From: Bacteroidota bacterium
Lineage (GTDB): Bacteria; Bacteroidota; Bacteroidia; B-17B0; Aurantibacillaceae
Direction: 5' to 3'
DNA length: 64,000 nucleotides
Assembly (NCBI GenBank): GCA_013288015.1
Contig: JABDCR010000008.1
Span: 1-64,000 of the forward strand
A program made the translations under genes and the position numbers. How positions within the stretch are numbered: position 1 is the stretch's first letter; each line of letters starts with the position of its first letter. The notes beneath the pieces are model-generated. The model saw nothing but the letters and a program-made list of their open reading frames with translations, was not told where the DNA came from and searched no databases. Positions 52,785 to 60,459 of the stretch are shown piece by piece.

Positions 52785-53597
52785 CTATTTGTATTCGGAA
52801 AAAGCGATGCGCGTTATATTGTCGGTGGCTTTTGGGCTTTCGGTAATTACACCGTTTAAATTGTCGGTATACTCTTGGTTGTTTGCATCTAAGTTGTGGG
52901 CTTTATAAAAATCTTTAGTGGCATCATCTAATTTATTTAAGTGCGAGTAAGCTAAGCCACGCGAAAAATAAAGTCGGGCGTTTTGCCAATCGTATTTTAG
53001 GGCTTTGGTGTAATCGCTAACAGCACCTTCAAAATCTAAGGTTATGTATTTTGCATTAGCACGGCGTTTTATGGCTTGCAAATATTTTGGGTTACACATA
53101 AGGGTGGTATCGCAATCGGCAATAACGGCTTTATAATCCTGGAAATGATAGTTGAGTACGCTGCGGTAATAATAAGATTCGGCATGGTGGGGCTCTAATG
53201 CAATGGCATGGTTTATATCGGCAAAAGCAGCTTTATAATTGCCCGAATAAAATTCGCATAAGGCTTTACAGTTATAGCCCAGTGCATAATTAGGTCGGTC
53301 GGCAATTACTTTATTGAAATCGGCGATGGCATCATCAAACTGCTTATCCATATATTTAGCATAACCGCGTTTGTAATAAATGTCGGAATAATTGGCTTGT
53401 GAAATATAGTTAGGTTCGTTTAAGGCTTTAGTAAAACATTGAATTGCTTTTTGATAGTTGCCGAGACGTAAATAATAATTACCCAATGAATAATTATTGT
53501 TACTAATGTATCTTCTGCCATAACCACCACGAAATTGTGCTTGTGCGTGAAAGGCGAAAAAGAAAAACAGGATGGGAATAATAACAAATTTTTTCAT
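52785..53597 (-). CDS. Exported TPR protein
   Basis: This 270-residue protein has a signal peptide (~1-20, FAFHAQAQ) and six or seven tetratricopeptide repeats (~30-260; e.g. NYYLRLGNYQKAIQCFTKALNEPN, AKYMDKQFDDAIADFNKVIADRPNYALGYNCKAL, GLAYSHLNKLDDATKDFYKAHNLD). It is a protein-interaction scaffold in the periplasm. No specific partner is suggested by its neighbours. Confidence 0.88.
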   Translation of the reverse strand: MKKFVIIPILFFFFAFHAQAQFRGGYGRRYISNNNYSLGNYYLRLGNYQKAIQCFTKALNEPNYISQANYSDIYYKRGYAKYMDKQFDDAIADFNKVIADRPNYALGYNCKALCEFYSGNYKAAFADINHAIALEPHHAESYYYRSVLNYHFQDYKAVIADCDTTLMCNPKYLQAIKRRANAKYITLDFEGAVSDYTKALKYDWQNARLYFSRGLAYSHLNKLDDATKDFYKAHNLDANNQEYTDNLNGVITESPKATDNITRIAFSEYK

Positions 53598-53714
53598 GGC
53601 TTTGTTTAGTTATATAAATGTAATACAACAAAGGTGCCACGTTATAGATGTTGCTACATAAGAGCGTTAAAAAGCCTTAAATTTTGGAGATTTTAAGAGA
53701 AAGTAATTAAAAAA

Positions 53715-54668
53715 CTAAACCGAAAGTTTTAGCATGAAGCTTTGAAGGTTTTGGTTGATGGAACGGATTTCGGCTTTTAGCTGGTTTAACATACTGGTGC
53801 GTGTATGTAAATCGTTTGCGAGATACTTGCCACCTGAGCCAAAAAATAAATCTTGTTTTTTGGCTTTTTTAGTAGTGTCAACCAATTCTTCTTCTATCCA
53901 TCTAGATTTTAGTGATTGTATAGTTGTAGATGATTTATCATCGTTAAACTCTTTTGCGGTTAAAACAAACCATATAAAGGGTGGGTAAACTGTAGATGTT
54001 TTAGGATTTTGCCAAATATCGGCTAAGAGGTTTCGGTTGTGGGTAAGTGTAATGCTTTTGTGTGAAGAAAATACTGCCAAGCCACCAAATATGGCACTAA
54101 TAATGCTACCGTTTACTCCAACAGATATTTGTGTGCTTTGTTTAGAACTTACGGAAGTTATAATGGCAGTTGCGGCACCCGTGATAACAGAAAGAATGGT
54201 GAGCCGTTGAACGCGCGTATCGTTAATTTGATCGAGATAGTTGGCGAGTTGTTTTGAGCGCTCTGATTCGCAATCTAACTCGGCTGCTATACTGGCAAGT
54301 TCGGTTGAGGCTAAAAGCAAACGATTAAAAATTTGTTGTTTTTTTACCATGCTGTATATGATACTATCTTCATCGTCGGTTTTACTTTGTTGCAAGTGGT
54401 TTAATTCCAGCAATAAAAAAAATGAACCGCTTGCATTTGCCAAAAGCAAATCTTGATAGGAATATTTTTTTAATAAGCTTTTGTTTTTAGCGAGATAGGG
54501 GTTTATATCAATTAGGGGAATGTAAGCAGAATCGTAGATGTAGTTACTTGTAGGGGCGCAGTAACTTAATTGCGACACGCGAAGATTTGATTTGGTTAGT
54601 GAACAGGAAGTTATAGCAAGAAAAATGGAAAAGGGAATGAGTACTTTTATTTTTATACATTTAAGCAT
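53715..54668 (-). CDS. Hypothetical lipoprotein with central membrane segments
   Basis: This 317-residue protein has a signal ending AITSCSLTK (Cys ~22). Helical region (~75-150, LLELNHLQQSKTDDEDSIIYSMVKKQQIFNRLLLASTELASIAAELDCES), two hydrophobic Gly/Ala/Ser segments (~157-205, ILSVITGAATAIITSV; GSIISAIFGGLAVFSS) and a C-terminal helical part ending in a heptad-like LNQLKAEIRSINQNLQSFMLKLSV are visible. Family not recognised. Confidence 0.6.
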   Translation of the reverse strand: MLKCIKIKVLIPFSIFLAITSCSLTKSNLRVSQLSYCAPTSNYIYDSAYIPLIDINPYLAKNKSLLKKYSYQDLLLANASGSFFLLLELNHLQQSKTDDEDSIIYSMVKKQQIFNRLLLASTELASIAAELDCESERSKQLANYLDQINDTRVQRLTILSVITGAATAIITSVSSKQSTQISVGVNGSIISAIFGGLAVFSSHKSITLTHNRNLLADIWQNPKTSTVYPPFIWFVLTAKEFNDDKSSTTIQSLKSRWIEEELVDTTKKAKKQDLFFGSGGKYLANDLHTRTSMLNQLKAEIRSINQNLQSFMLKLSV

Positions 54669-54748
54669 AGGCGTTTTTTAACTATGCCTAAAAGTACTTT
54701 TACATTTTATAGTTTACAAAACTTTAACGTATTTTTTGATTTTTTGCG

Positions 54749-55039
54749 TTAATCAACAATTAGTTTTTTTATCATCTCTTCAACAGCCGGATAAATAAAG
54801 CTGTACACGTTTTTTTTGCTTTGAGGGATGTCGGACTCTTCTAATCCGTAAAAATAAATTATGGTTTCGGGCACTTCGAGTGCGCGGCAAATTTTTTGAA
54901 GGTTTTTTTGACTGGGTCTTTTTATACCTTTTTCGATTTGCGAAATAGATGTTTGCGAAATAACGGTTAGTTTTGATAAATCGCCTTGGGTAAGTTCTTT
55001 ACCGGTTCGTATTTTTTTTATTGCAACGCCTATATTCAT
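54749..55039 (-). CDS. XRE-family HTH regulator
   Basis: This 96-residue protein has an N-terminal Cro/C1-type HTH (~4-62: IGVAIKKIRTGKELTQGDLSKLTVISQTSISQIEKGIKRPSQKNLQKICRALEVPETII). The C-terminal ~30 residues are helical. It follows a 76-residue gene by 21 bp in the same direction, so the two are probably co-transcribed. Confidence 0.88.
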   Translation of the reverse strand: MNIGVAIKKIRTGKELTQGDLSKLTVISQTSISQIEKGIKRPSQKNLQKICRALEVPETIIYFYGLEESDIPQSKKNVYSFIYPAVEEMIKKLIVD

Positions 55040-55060
55040 ATATTTTAATTTTAAAAGGGT

Positions 55061-55291
55061 TTATGGTAATGTGTTATAAGGAATTGAAATGTAATTGGTG
55101 TTTTTACTTAAGGCAAACCTAAGTTGCAAATTGGTTGTGGTTAGTAATGCGCAATTTGATGCGGGAACGTGTATTAGTTTGGTAAAATCGGTTTCGGTTT
55201 TAAAATTTTCGATAAGAGCTGAAAGTTCTTTATAGAAAAATTCTAATTTGGTTTCGGTGTTGGGTTTAATTTGCAATAAGTACGAACTCAT
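55061..55291 (-). CDS. Small hypothetical protein upstream of XRE regulator
   Basis: It is a 76-residue cytoplasmic protein (MSSYLLQIKPNTETKLEFFYKELSALIENFKTETDFTKLIHVP...). No family recognised. It shares a transcript with the XRE gene. The pair could be a toxin-antitoxin-like unit, but the sequence shows no toxin motif. Two 21-nt-spaced direct repeats lie ~130 bp upstream. Confidence 0.55.
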   Translation of the reverse strand: MSSYLLQIKPNTETKLEFFYKELSALIENFKTETDFTKLIHVPASNCALLTTTNLQLRFALSKNTNYISIPYNTLP

Positions 55292-55421
55292 ATTTTTTAT
55301 TTTTTTTAATTATTTTGTTGTTACAAATTTACAGCATTAAGAATTGGTTATTAATTTAAAACAGCGAAAAACTGTTAAATAAAAAAGGAAAAATGTATTT
55401 TTTATGAACAAGAATAGGTGC

Positions 55422-55453
55422 TTTAACCTAGTTACTAGGTAGTTTAACCTAGT
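55422..55453. promoter_or_regulatory. Direct repeats TTTAACCTAGT at 21-nt period with nested palindrome
   Basis: TTTAACCTAGT starts at 55422 and again at 55443, 21 nt apart. The first overlaps the palindrome CCTAGTTACTAGG. It lies in the 504-bp gap 55292-55795, which also contains a sorting-domain relic and hairpin repeat D but no gene. The nearest start downstream on the minus strand is 55291. Confidence 0.45.
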
Positions 55454-55548
55454 GCATGTTTTTGTAACAGTAAGTTATAAATTATGTAAGCAGGTTTTTA
55501 GTTTTTGATTTTTTTGCGATGAAAAAAACAAATTGATGAAGGAAAAAT

Positions 55549-55581
55549 TTACTTTACAATAACTAAAGGTTTGTTTGAGGA
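55549..55581 (-). pseudogene. Relic of a T9SS sorting-domain tail
   Basis: Reading the minus strand gives SSNKPLVIVK followed by TAA, closely matching the VVNKRLVIVK ends of intact sorting domains in the window. No coding frame continues upstream, so only the last ~10 codons of a lost T9SS gene remain. Confidence 0.5.
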
Positions 55582-55604
55582 AAAATATTTGAAGTGGAAA
55601 GTTC

Positions 55605-55750
55605 GTGTTTGTAAATAAAGATTTCTCAGTCGTGCCTTCTTCGAAATGACAAACGCGAATAAATGCGTTAGAGATTGCAACGGAAAGCTTTTTGGTAATC
55701 CGAAAACTTGCAGTGTAAAGCCCGACGGTGGTAAACCACCGGAACGCCCA
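55605..55750 (+). repeat. Dispersed hairpin repeat, copy D, with nested stem-loop element
   Basis: The first ~85 bp (AATAAAGATTTCTCAGTCGTGCC ... GCGTTAGAGATTGCAACGG) match copy B. The hairpin is CGGTGG/CCACCG with a shortened TAAA loop, replacing CGGCGC/GCGCCG of other copies while keeping pairing. It ends 45 bp before the stop of the minus-strand lipoprotein gene. Confidence 0.8.
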
Positions 55751-55795
55751 AAAGAAATATTTTGTACTTGGTAAAACGGAGCTTAAAGAAAAAAC

Positions 55796-56533
55796 CTAGT
55801 TAATTGTAATGCCGTATTTGTTATAACTGCATCCGTTTTGAAAGCTTATAACTTTGCCACCTTGCAGGCTATTTTCATTAACTGAACCTGAAATTTGTAT
55901 GCTTGCGCCACTATTTGTTGCACCCAGTGCTGTCATCATAGCGGGTGTAAACGTAAAGCCGGTAGAAGAGTTACCAACTACTTTAGTAGCCATGTTGCTG
56001 TTGTTATCAATAATGGAGTACCTAATGCTATCGGCATAAATTACAGGATGCGTTATTACTACATTGCCCGAGCGGGTAACGGTGCTTGTGCTTACATGTA
56101 AATCGCCAAAATAAGGAACGCTTTTAACTGTTGTATACGTAAAAGCACCAAAGCCACTGCCACCAGTTACCTGCCAGGTGGGTTTGCCACGCACAGGTGC
56201 TATAACACCCGTTGGAATATAATAACTAGTGTATGAAAAAGTTAAGACAGTATTATTAAGGCTAACAGTGCCAATGTTTAATGCGCCAAAAATAATTGTT
56301 GCGGCCGAGCTGGTTGAATCTTTTGTGCCGGTGCTAAGTGTGTTATCGTCAAACTGGTTGTTTACCTGAAGCTGAGCTACATAAGGGCCAAGCACCACGT
56401 TAGTGGTTGATGATGTTGATGTGGTTGATGTTGTGGTTGACGATGTTGATGTAGTGCTGCTGCTTTTTTTACAAGCCATAATAATTAACGAAGCAACGAT
56501 ACAAATGGTAATTGCGGAAAATAATTTTTTCAT
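55796..56533 (-). CDS. Lipoprotein with Ser/Thr linker, hypothetical
   Basis: This 245-residue protein has lipobox LIIMACKKSSS (Cys ~21) and a 25-residue Ser/Thr-only linker (~23-48), then a beta domain (VVLGPYVAQLQVNNQFDDNTLSTGTKDSTSS ... FQNGCSYNKYGITIN). The CKKSSST start is shared with the lipoprotein at 57407. No known domain. Its 3' end is followed by hairpin repeat D. Confidence 0.7.
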   Translation of the reverse strand: MKKLFSAITICIVASLIIMACKKSSSTTSTSSTTTSTTSTSSTTNVVLGPYVAQLQVNNQFDDNTLSTGTKDSTSSAATIIFGALNIGTVSLNNTVLTFSYTSYYIPTGVIAPVRGKPTWQVTGGSGFGAFTYTTVKSVPYFGDLHVSTSTVTRSGNVVITHPVIYADSIRYSIIDNNSNMATKVVGNSSTGFTFTPAMMTALGATNSGASIQISGSVNENSLQGGKVISFQNGCSYNKYGITIN

Positions 56534-56591
56534 GTTTGTGTTATTAAACGTTTAATAACCAAATGTAGTAATTTTTGGTTTAAGGCTTAGG

Positions 56592-57083
56592 TTAAGCCGC
56601 TATAGCTGTGGGTTTGAGCAAATAATTATCGGCGCCGTTAGAAATGAAAAGTATTAGGTGGCTGCGTTTTGCTAACTGTATGTTTAGGGGTTGGTTGCGG
56701 TTAATGTGGGGTATATGGTCGGCATCAATGTGTATGCGCTTGTAGTTTGGCACATCGGATACTAAATAGTGGTTGTGTTTTTTGCTTACAATTTTATATT
56801 TGTTTATGGTTAGTATAATTTTTTTGCCTGCTATTAAATCTAAATAATGGTTGTAGTACGATACGGCTACTATGCAAACAATAAAAAAACAAAAACCAAA
56901 AGTAATTAGTATACGCTTAAGCCAATTTGCATGGTGACTTAAACCAAACAAGGCAAAACCCGAATGGGTTATGGCCATAAACAACAGTACGGCTGCTAAA
57001 AAACCAAAGCCGGCAAGGAACGAGTTTTTAAGATCGTAGAGGATGTATTTGCGGTCGGCGGGTGTAAGTTTTTCTTCGGTCAT
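56592..57083 (-). CDS. Two-helix membrane protein, hypothetical
   Basis: This 163-residue protein has two membrane helices (~20-42, AGFGFLAAVLLFMAITHSGF; ~53-78, ILITFGFCFFIVCIVAVSYYN). A cytoplasmic C-terminal beta region follows (IILTINKYKIVSKKHNHYLVSDVPNYKRIHIDADHIPHI...LILFISNGADNYL). Family not recognised. Unlinked to its neighbours in obvious function. Confidence 0.65.
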   Translation of the reverse strand: MTEEKLTPADRKYILYDLKNSFLAGFGFLAAVLLFMAITHSGFALFGLSHHANWLKRILITFGFCFFIVCIVAVSYYNHYLDLIAGKKIILTINKYKIVSKKHNHYLVSDVPNYKRIHIDADHIPHINRNQPLNIQLAKRSHLILFISNGADNYLLKPTAIAA

Positions 57084-57227
57084 GGTTTAACAGAAGTAAA
57101 TATATTATATATCTAATATACAACTTTATTTTTATTATGTCAAATTGTTAACAGGTGTTTTTACACAGCATGTTGTTTATGGTTTTTAATGAGGGATTTA
57201 AAAAACAAGAAAGTTCTTTCACCTTCA

Positions 57228-57249
57228 TTTCTTTGCATGCCCAAAGAAA
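57228..57249. repeat. Short inverted repeat TTTCTTTG-CATGCC-CAAAGAAA
   Basis: It has perfect 8-bp arms with a 6-bp spacer in the 323-bp gap 57084-57406. The rest of the gap holds no convincing gene; the 79-residue + ORF there translates repeat-like sequence and is rejected. Confidence 0.5.
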
Positions 57250-57406
57250 CGAAGCAAAGAAAAGGCACCACAAAAGCCAACCTGCGTTTTGTTCGGCGCA
57301 CTGTCTGCCCACCTATACTGCCCAACAAAACTTAGGTTCGCGCCTTTCGTGGACGCCTGCCCCGGATAAATTTGTACGTGTTTGCTTAAACTAATTACCC
57401 CTTAAA

Positions 57407-57793
57407 CTACAGGTGAAACTGTGCCTCGGCACTATGTTTGCCTGCACTGTAATATTTTCTTACTCCGTTTATATATACGGTAACTCTAAAGCTATCGGTG
57501 GTTGCATTTATGTTTGATGCAACATCTTGCGCTAAGGCTGTGTACAGTCTGTTTCCGTTAGTAACCGTATAGGTAACTGTTACGCCTTGTGTTGCAGTGC
57601 TATCATTTAAATTTGTTTGTGCAGCAGTAGTATATAAATATTGATAAGGAAACACCGGAGAGTAAATGACCATTTGTATTTGCGATGTTGTAGCCGCCGG
57701 TGGCGTAGTGGTAGTTTGTGTTGATGTGCTGCTTGATTTTTTACAAGCAAACAACGTAATTACCAGGCCAATAATAAGTAATGAATTTTTCAT
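57407..57793 (-). CDS. Small lipoprotein, hypothetical
   Basis: This 128-residue protein has lipobox VITLFACKKSSS (Cys ~17), a Thr/Pro-rich linker (TQTTTTPPAATT), then a beta domain (IQMVIYSPVFPYQYLYTTAAQ ... FRVTVYINGVRKYYSAGKHSAEAQFHL). The start resembles the lipoprotein at 55796. No known family. Confidence 0.68.
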   Translation of the reverse strand: MKNSLLIIGLVITLFACKKSSSTSTQTTTTPPAATTSQIQMVIYSPVFPYQYLYTTAAQTNLNDSTATQGVTVTYTVTNGNRLYTALAQDVASNINATTDSFRVTVYINGVRKYYSAGKHSAEAQFHL

Positions 57794-57895
57794 GAAATAA
57801 ATTTAGCAAACCAAAGATACAAATTAATTACTTGGTTGTTTTTTGGGGTAAATATTTTACACTTGGTTAAAAGAGTTGCAGGCTTAGCATAACAA

Positions 57896-57925
57896 TTACT
57901 TTACAATAAGCAGTTTTTTGTTTTT
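57896..57925 (-). pseudogene. Relic of a T9SS sorting-domain tail
   Basis: The minus strand reads KNKKLLIVK followed by TAA, the typical end of the window's sorting domains, directly downstream of unrelated sequence. It is a second decayed T9SS gene end. Confidence 0.5.
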
Positions 57926-57993
57926 CTGAAAAGTTGACTGAGCTTTACTGGCTTGAAACAAAGTGTTTTAAGCACGCAAAATGCGGCCTTAAA

Positions 57994-58737
57994 TTAATTA
58001 ATAATTTCGCCTTTGTTGTTGGCTAGTTTTTGACGCCATTGTTGAATTTGCTCGGGTGTTTGTTTTAGCCACTCAGTTACTTCGCCAATTATTTTTAAGG
58101 ATGCTGTGGTGCGATAGGAACGTGTTGGGTTACCCGGAAATTTTTTATCGGTAACGTTGGGGTCGTTTTCAAAACTGCCGGTTGGTTCAACAATATAAAC
58201 ATGTTCGGCGCCATCGCCTTTGGCAAGTGCGGCGGCAAGCCCTGCACCATTAACCAGTGCGGTAAAATAAATGTGATTCATTACCAGGTTGGCTTTGTAG
58301 TTAGATTTTGCCCCTACCGTTAATAAATCGCCAATTTGCAAGGCTGCTTTTGTGCCATGATAAAAAGGACCTTTATCGCTTGGCGCGGCGGCGGGCGATG
58401 CTGCTAATTCGTAATTAATTTTTGCTTCTTGGTGGTTGCCCAACTCTTCATAACATTTGGCGCGGTCTACATACAGCGCAGGTAAAGCACTATGAACAGA
58501 ATCATCATTTATTTTTAAGGCAAGCTGCAAGGTTGTTTCTATCCATTTTAATTTATTGGCAGTGTTGCTTTGATGGCGGCTTACATAATAAGCGGCAATA
58601 AATTTTTCGAAATCGGCGGTGGCCTTGTGCCATGCCTGCATAAATAATTTGCTTGCTTCCTGGGGTTTGTTATTTGCCTCCATGTCCATTGCCTGAAGAC
58701 ATAGTTTAACAACAGGGTTACTTGGGTCGAATGCCAT
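57994..58737 (-). CDS. arr: Arr-type NAD+-rifampin ADP-ribosyltransferase with N-terminal TPR-like domain
   Basis: It is a 247-residue protein. The C-terminal ~125 residues match Arr enzymes, which inactivate rifamycins by ADP-ribosylating their ansa chain: FYHGTKAALQIGDLLTVG, NLVMNHIYFTALVNGA, EHVYIVEPTGSFENDPNVTDKKFPGNPTRSYRT and IIGEVTEWLKQTPEQIQQWRQKL. The equivalents of the catalytic His (YHGT), Tyr (NHIY) and Asp (DPNVTD) are all present. The N-terminal ~120 residues form a TPR-like helical domain (VKLCLQAMDMEANNKPQEASKLFMQAWHKA..., YVDRAKCYEELGNHQEAKINYELA), absent from the short mycobacterial and integron-borne Arr. Cytoplasmic, monocistronic. Confidence 0.88.
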   Translation of the reverse strand: MAFDPSNPVVKLCLQAMDMEANNKPQEASKLFMQAWHKATADFEKFIAAYYVSRHQSNTANKLKWIETTLQLALKINDDSVHSALPALYVDRAKCYEELGNHQEAKINYELAASPAAAPSDKGPFYHGTKAALQIGDLLTVGAKSNYKANLVMNHIYFTALVNGAGLAAALAKGDGAEHVYIVEPTGSFENDPNVTDKKFPGNPTRSYRTTASLKIIGEVTEWLKQTPEQIQQWRQKLANNKGEIIN

Positions 58738-58838
58738 TTTTATTGCATTATTAAAAGCAAGGCAAATATAATTTTAAAATTAATTGGTTGTTTGTTTAGG
58801 GGTGCGGTGGCTTGTGCGGTTGGTAAAAGATAAATTTG

Positions 58839-59273
58839 CTAAGGAGTGTCTGGTTCGGTATTTTGTTGCGGTATGTTTTTTAAATAGTTTTTTGCCGACT
58901 GGCCTAAGACAATTATTAAAATAATTATTTGAAAAATTGGAAAACCATTACCAAAACCAAAAACCAAATCAATAATTACAATAGTTAAAACAATTTTAAA
59001 TTGCCTAGTTTTAATATAGGCAAGTATAGCCATGGTAAAAAATATAGCAAAAGAGAGTCTGCCAAAAATATAACCAATTTGCTCTGCACTGCCTAACGAG
59101 CCTATTTCAAACCTTGCGGCTATGCCTTGCTTTAAACCCGATGCAAAACTATGTTGTGAGGGGTCGGTATCCTGAACTACAATAAAGGCAACAATAAGTA
59201 ATGCTATTAAACTAAGTCTAATAATTAATAATGCTTTTAAAATTTTTATCGATTTTGGGATTTGGTCACTCAT
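58839..59273 (-). CDS. Four-helix membrane protein next to XRE regulator
   Basis: It is 144 residues from ATG 59273; a GTG at 59285 is also possible. Helices lie at ~13-33, ~64-82, ~88-106 and ~110-128. The proline-rich tail is QQNTEPDTP. It follows the XRE gene by a few bp, an arrangement common for XRE-plus-small-membrane-protein pairs in Bacteroidota. Function unknown. Confidence 0.65.
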   Translation of the reverse strand: MSDQIPKSIKILKALLIIRLSLIALLIVAFIVVQDTDPSQHSFASGLKQGIAARFEIGSLGSAEQIGYIFGRLSFAIFFTMAILAYIKTRQFKIVLTIVIIDLVFGFGNGFPIFQIIILIIVLGQSAKNYLKNIPQQNTEPDTP

Positions 59274-59288
59274 GTTATATAGCACTAA

Positions 59289-59516
59289 TTAATTACCTGT
59301 TTCTTTTAGGAGGTCTGACATTTTAATTTCCAAAGCTTCGCAGATGCGCTTTAGGGCTTTTATGGATATATTTTGTTGCCCCTGTAAAATACGACGAATG
59401 GTACTTTCGTTTAAATCGCATACATTGGCAAACTCAACATTTGATTTAAATTTTACTTTAGCCCGCTTACCAATATTATCTGCTAATTTAACGAGTACAT
59501 CCTTTTCTTTCGACAT
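59289..59516 (-). CDS. XRE-family HTH regulator
   Basis: It is 75 residues from ATG 59516; the track's TTG start is 6 bp earlier. Cro/C1-type HTH (~8-68): LVKLADNIGKRAKVKFKSNVEFANVCDLNESTIRRILQGQQNISIKALKRICEALEIKMSDLL. The promoter has minus-strand -7 box TAATTTTG (59539-59546) and a near-palindrome CGCCATATATGACG (59550-59563) just upstream, a candidate self-binding site. It heads the two-gene operon with the membrane protein. Confidence 0.85.
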   Translation of the reverse strand: MSKEKDVLVKLADNIGKRAKVKFKSNVEFANVCDLNESTIRRILQGQQNISIKALKRICEALEIKMSDLLKETGN

Positions 59517-59585
59517 ACTCAAAAGTCGGCGTAAAGGCCAAAATTATATCGCCATATATGACGAATTATTTTTATATTTGAATAA

Positions 59586-59732
59586 GCGATTTTTGCAGAT
59601 GCAACCACCGTTTATAATTTAAACGCATTATCAGGTTTTAATAATCGCAGTCATATTTTAGCTGCCGGATATGCGATACAAGAACCATCACCAAACAACT
59701 GGGGTGCAAAAATACAATATCAATCTGCCTGA
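59586..59732 (+). pseudogene. C-terminal remnant, probably phage-derived
   Basis: The frame reads ADATTVYNLNALSGFNNRSH then ILAAGYAIQEPSPNNWGAKIQYQSA and ends with TGA. It has the look of a real protein tail but no start codon, and is cut at its 5' side near the XRE promoter. It overlaps the next ORF in another frame, as adjacent phage structural genes often do. Confidence 0.5.
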
Positions 59733-60420
59733 TTTAATTACTATAGATACCAACCAAAAAGCGGCGGATATAAACGTGCCTATTTTGCGGCAGCCAAAAT
59801 TTATGGCTTTGTTATTAGCTTATTTAAGTCCGACACAAAAACTGCAAAACGATATATCAAATAATTATTTAGGCAATTTAACTTATGCTGCTTATGCAAG
59901 TGGAACGACTTATAATTTTGGTGATAGAGTAACCTATGGCATCGCATCCTACGAGTATATAAATACTGTTTCGGGTTCGGGTAATTTACCAACTAATATT
60001 AATTATTGGTATAAAATAGCAAATGACAATATTGGCTTAAGCGAGCGATTAAATTACAATTGCCAAACAATGGAGTTAGAATTTATTTTGAATAGACGCT
60101 TTAATACTATTAGTAGCATTTATCCGCCTTATAATTCTATTGCAGGAAACATATATATAGTAACTAACCCAAGTTTACCACGCATTGCCTGGTTAGGCAG
60201 AAACAATGCTGTAAGCTCATACGTAAAAACAAAAAGCTCTACAAAATTTAATTATCACCCCAAAGCACTTAGCAGTTTAGGCTCAAATAATTATACTATT
60301 TGGGTGCCTGGTGAATTAATAACTCCTTTAGGTGGGCTCTCAATTTACCAGCAAGTAATTATAAACGAGGTAAATAAATACAATGCAGTAGGTTTAACAT
60401 TTGATATTGCTCCTTATTAA
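59671..60420 (+). CDS. Phage structural-like protein (prophage remnant)
   Basis: This 249-residue protein has a central segment YASGTTYNFGDRVTYGIASYEYINTVSGSGNLPTNINYWYKI (~77-120), resembling the small carbohydrate-binding-like fold in phage virion proteins. It is followed by NDNIGLSERLNYNCQTMELEFILNRRF, a pattern I associate with Bacteroidota phage head/tail cluster proteins. The ATG at 59671 is the only ATG that keeps the conserved N-terminal stretch, but its first ~20 codons overlap the previous remnant. Flanked by non-phage genes, it is a prophage left-over. Confidence 0.55.
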   Translation: MRYKNHHQTTGVQKYNINLPDLITIDTNQKAADINVPILRQPKFMALLLAYLSPTQKLQNDISNNYLGNLTYAAYASGTTYNFGDRVTYGIASYEYINTVSGSGNLPTNINYWYKIANDNIGLSERLNYNCQTMELEFILNRRFNTISSIYPPYNSIAGNIYIVTNPSLPRIAWLGRNNAVSSYVKTKSSTKFNYHPKALSSLGSNNYTIWVPGELITPLGGLSIYQQVIINEVNKYNAVGLTFDIAPY

Positions 60421-60459
60421 AAAGTATAATTCAAATTTATTTTTTCATACATTTGCTAT

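Noticed and set aside
53755-53988. 77-residue + strand ORF antisense to the lipoprotein gene
   Set aside because: It is contained within the minus-strand 317-residue gene and has no upstream promoter.
54749-55291. 76-residue protein plus XRE regulator as a toxin-antitoxin pair
   Set aside because: Gene order and sizes would fit, but no toxin fold or catalytic motif can be seen. Kept as a hypothetical pair.
57155-57394. 79-residue + strand ORF (MFLHSMLFMVFNEGF...)
   Set aside because: It translates through an inverted repeat (TTTCTTTG/CAAAGAAA) and low-complexity repeat-like DNA, has no promoter of the local type and no recognisable protein features.
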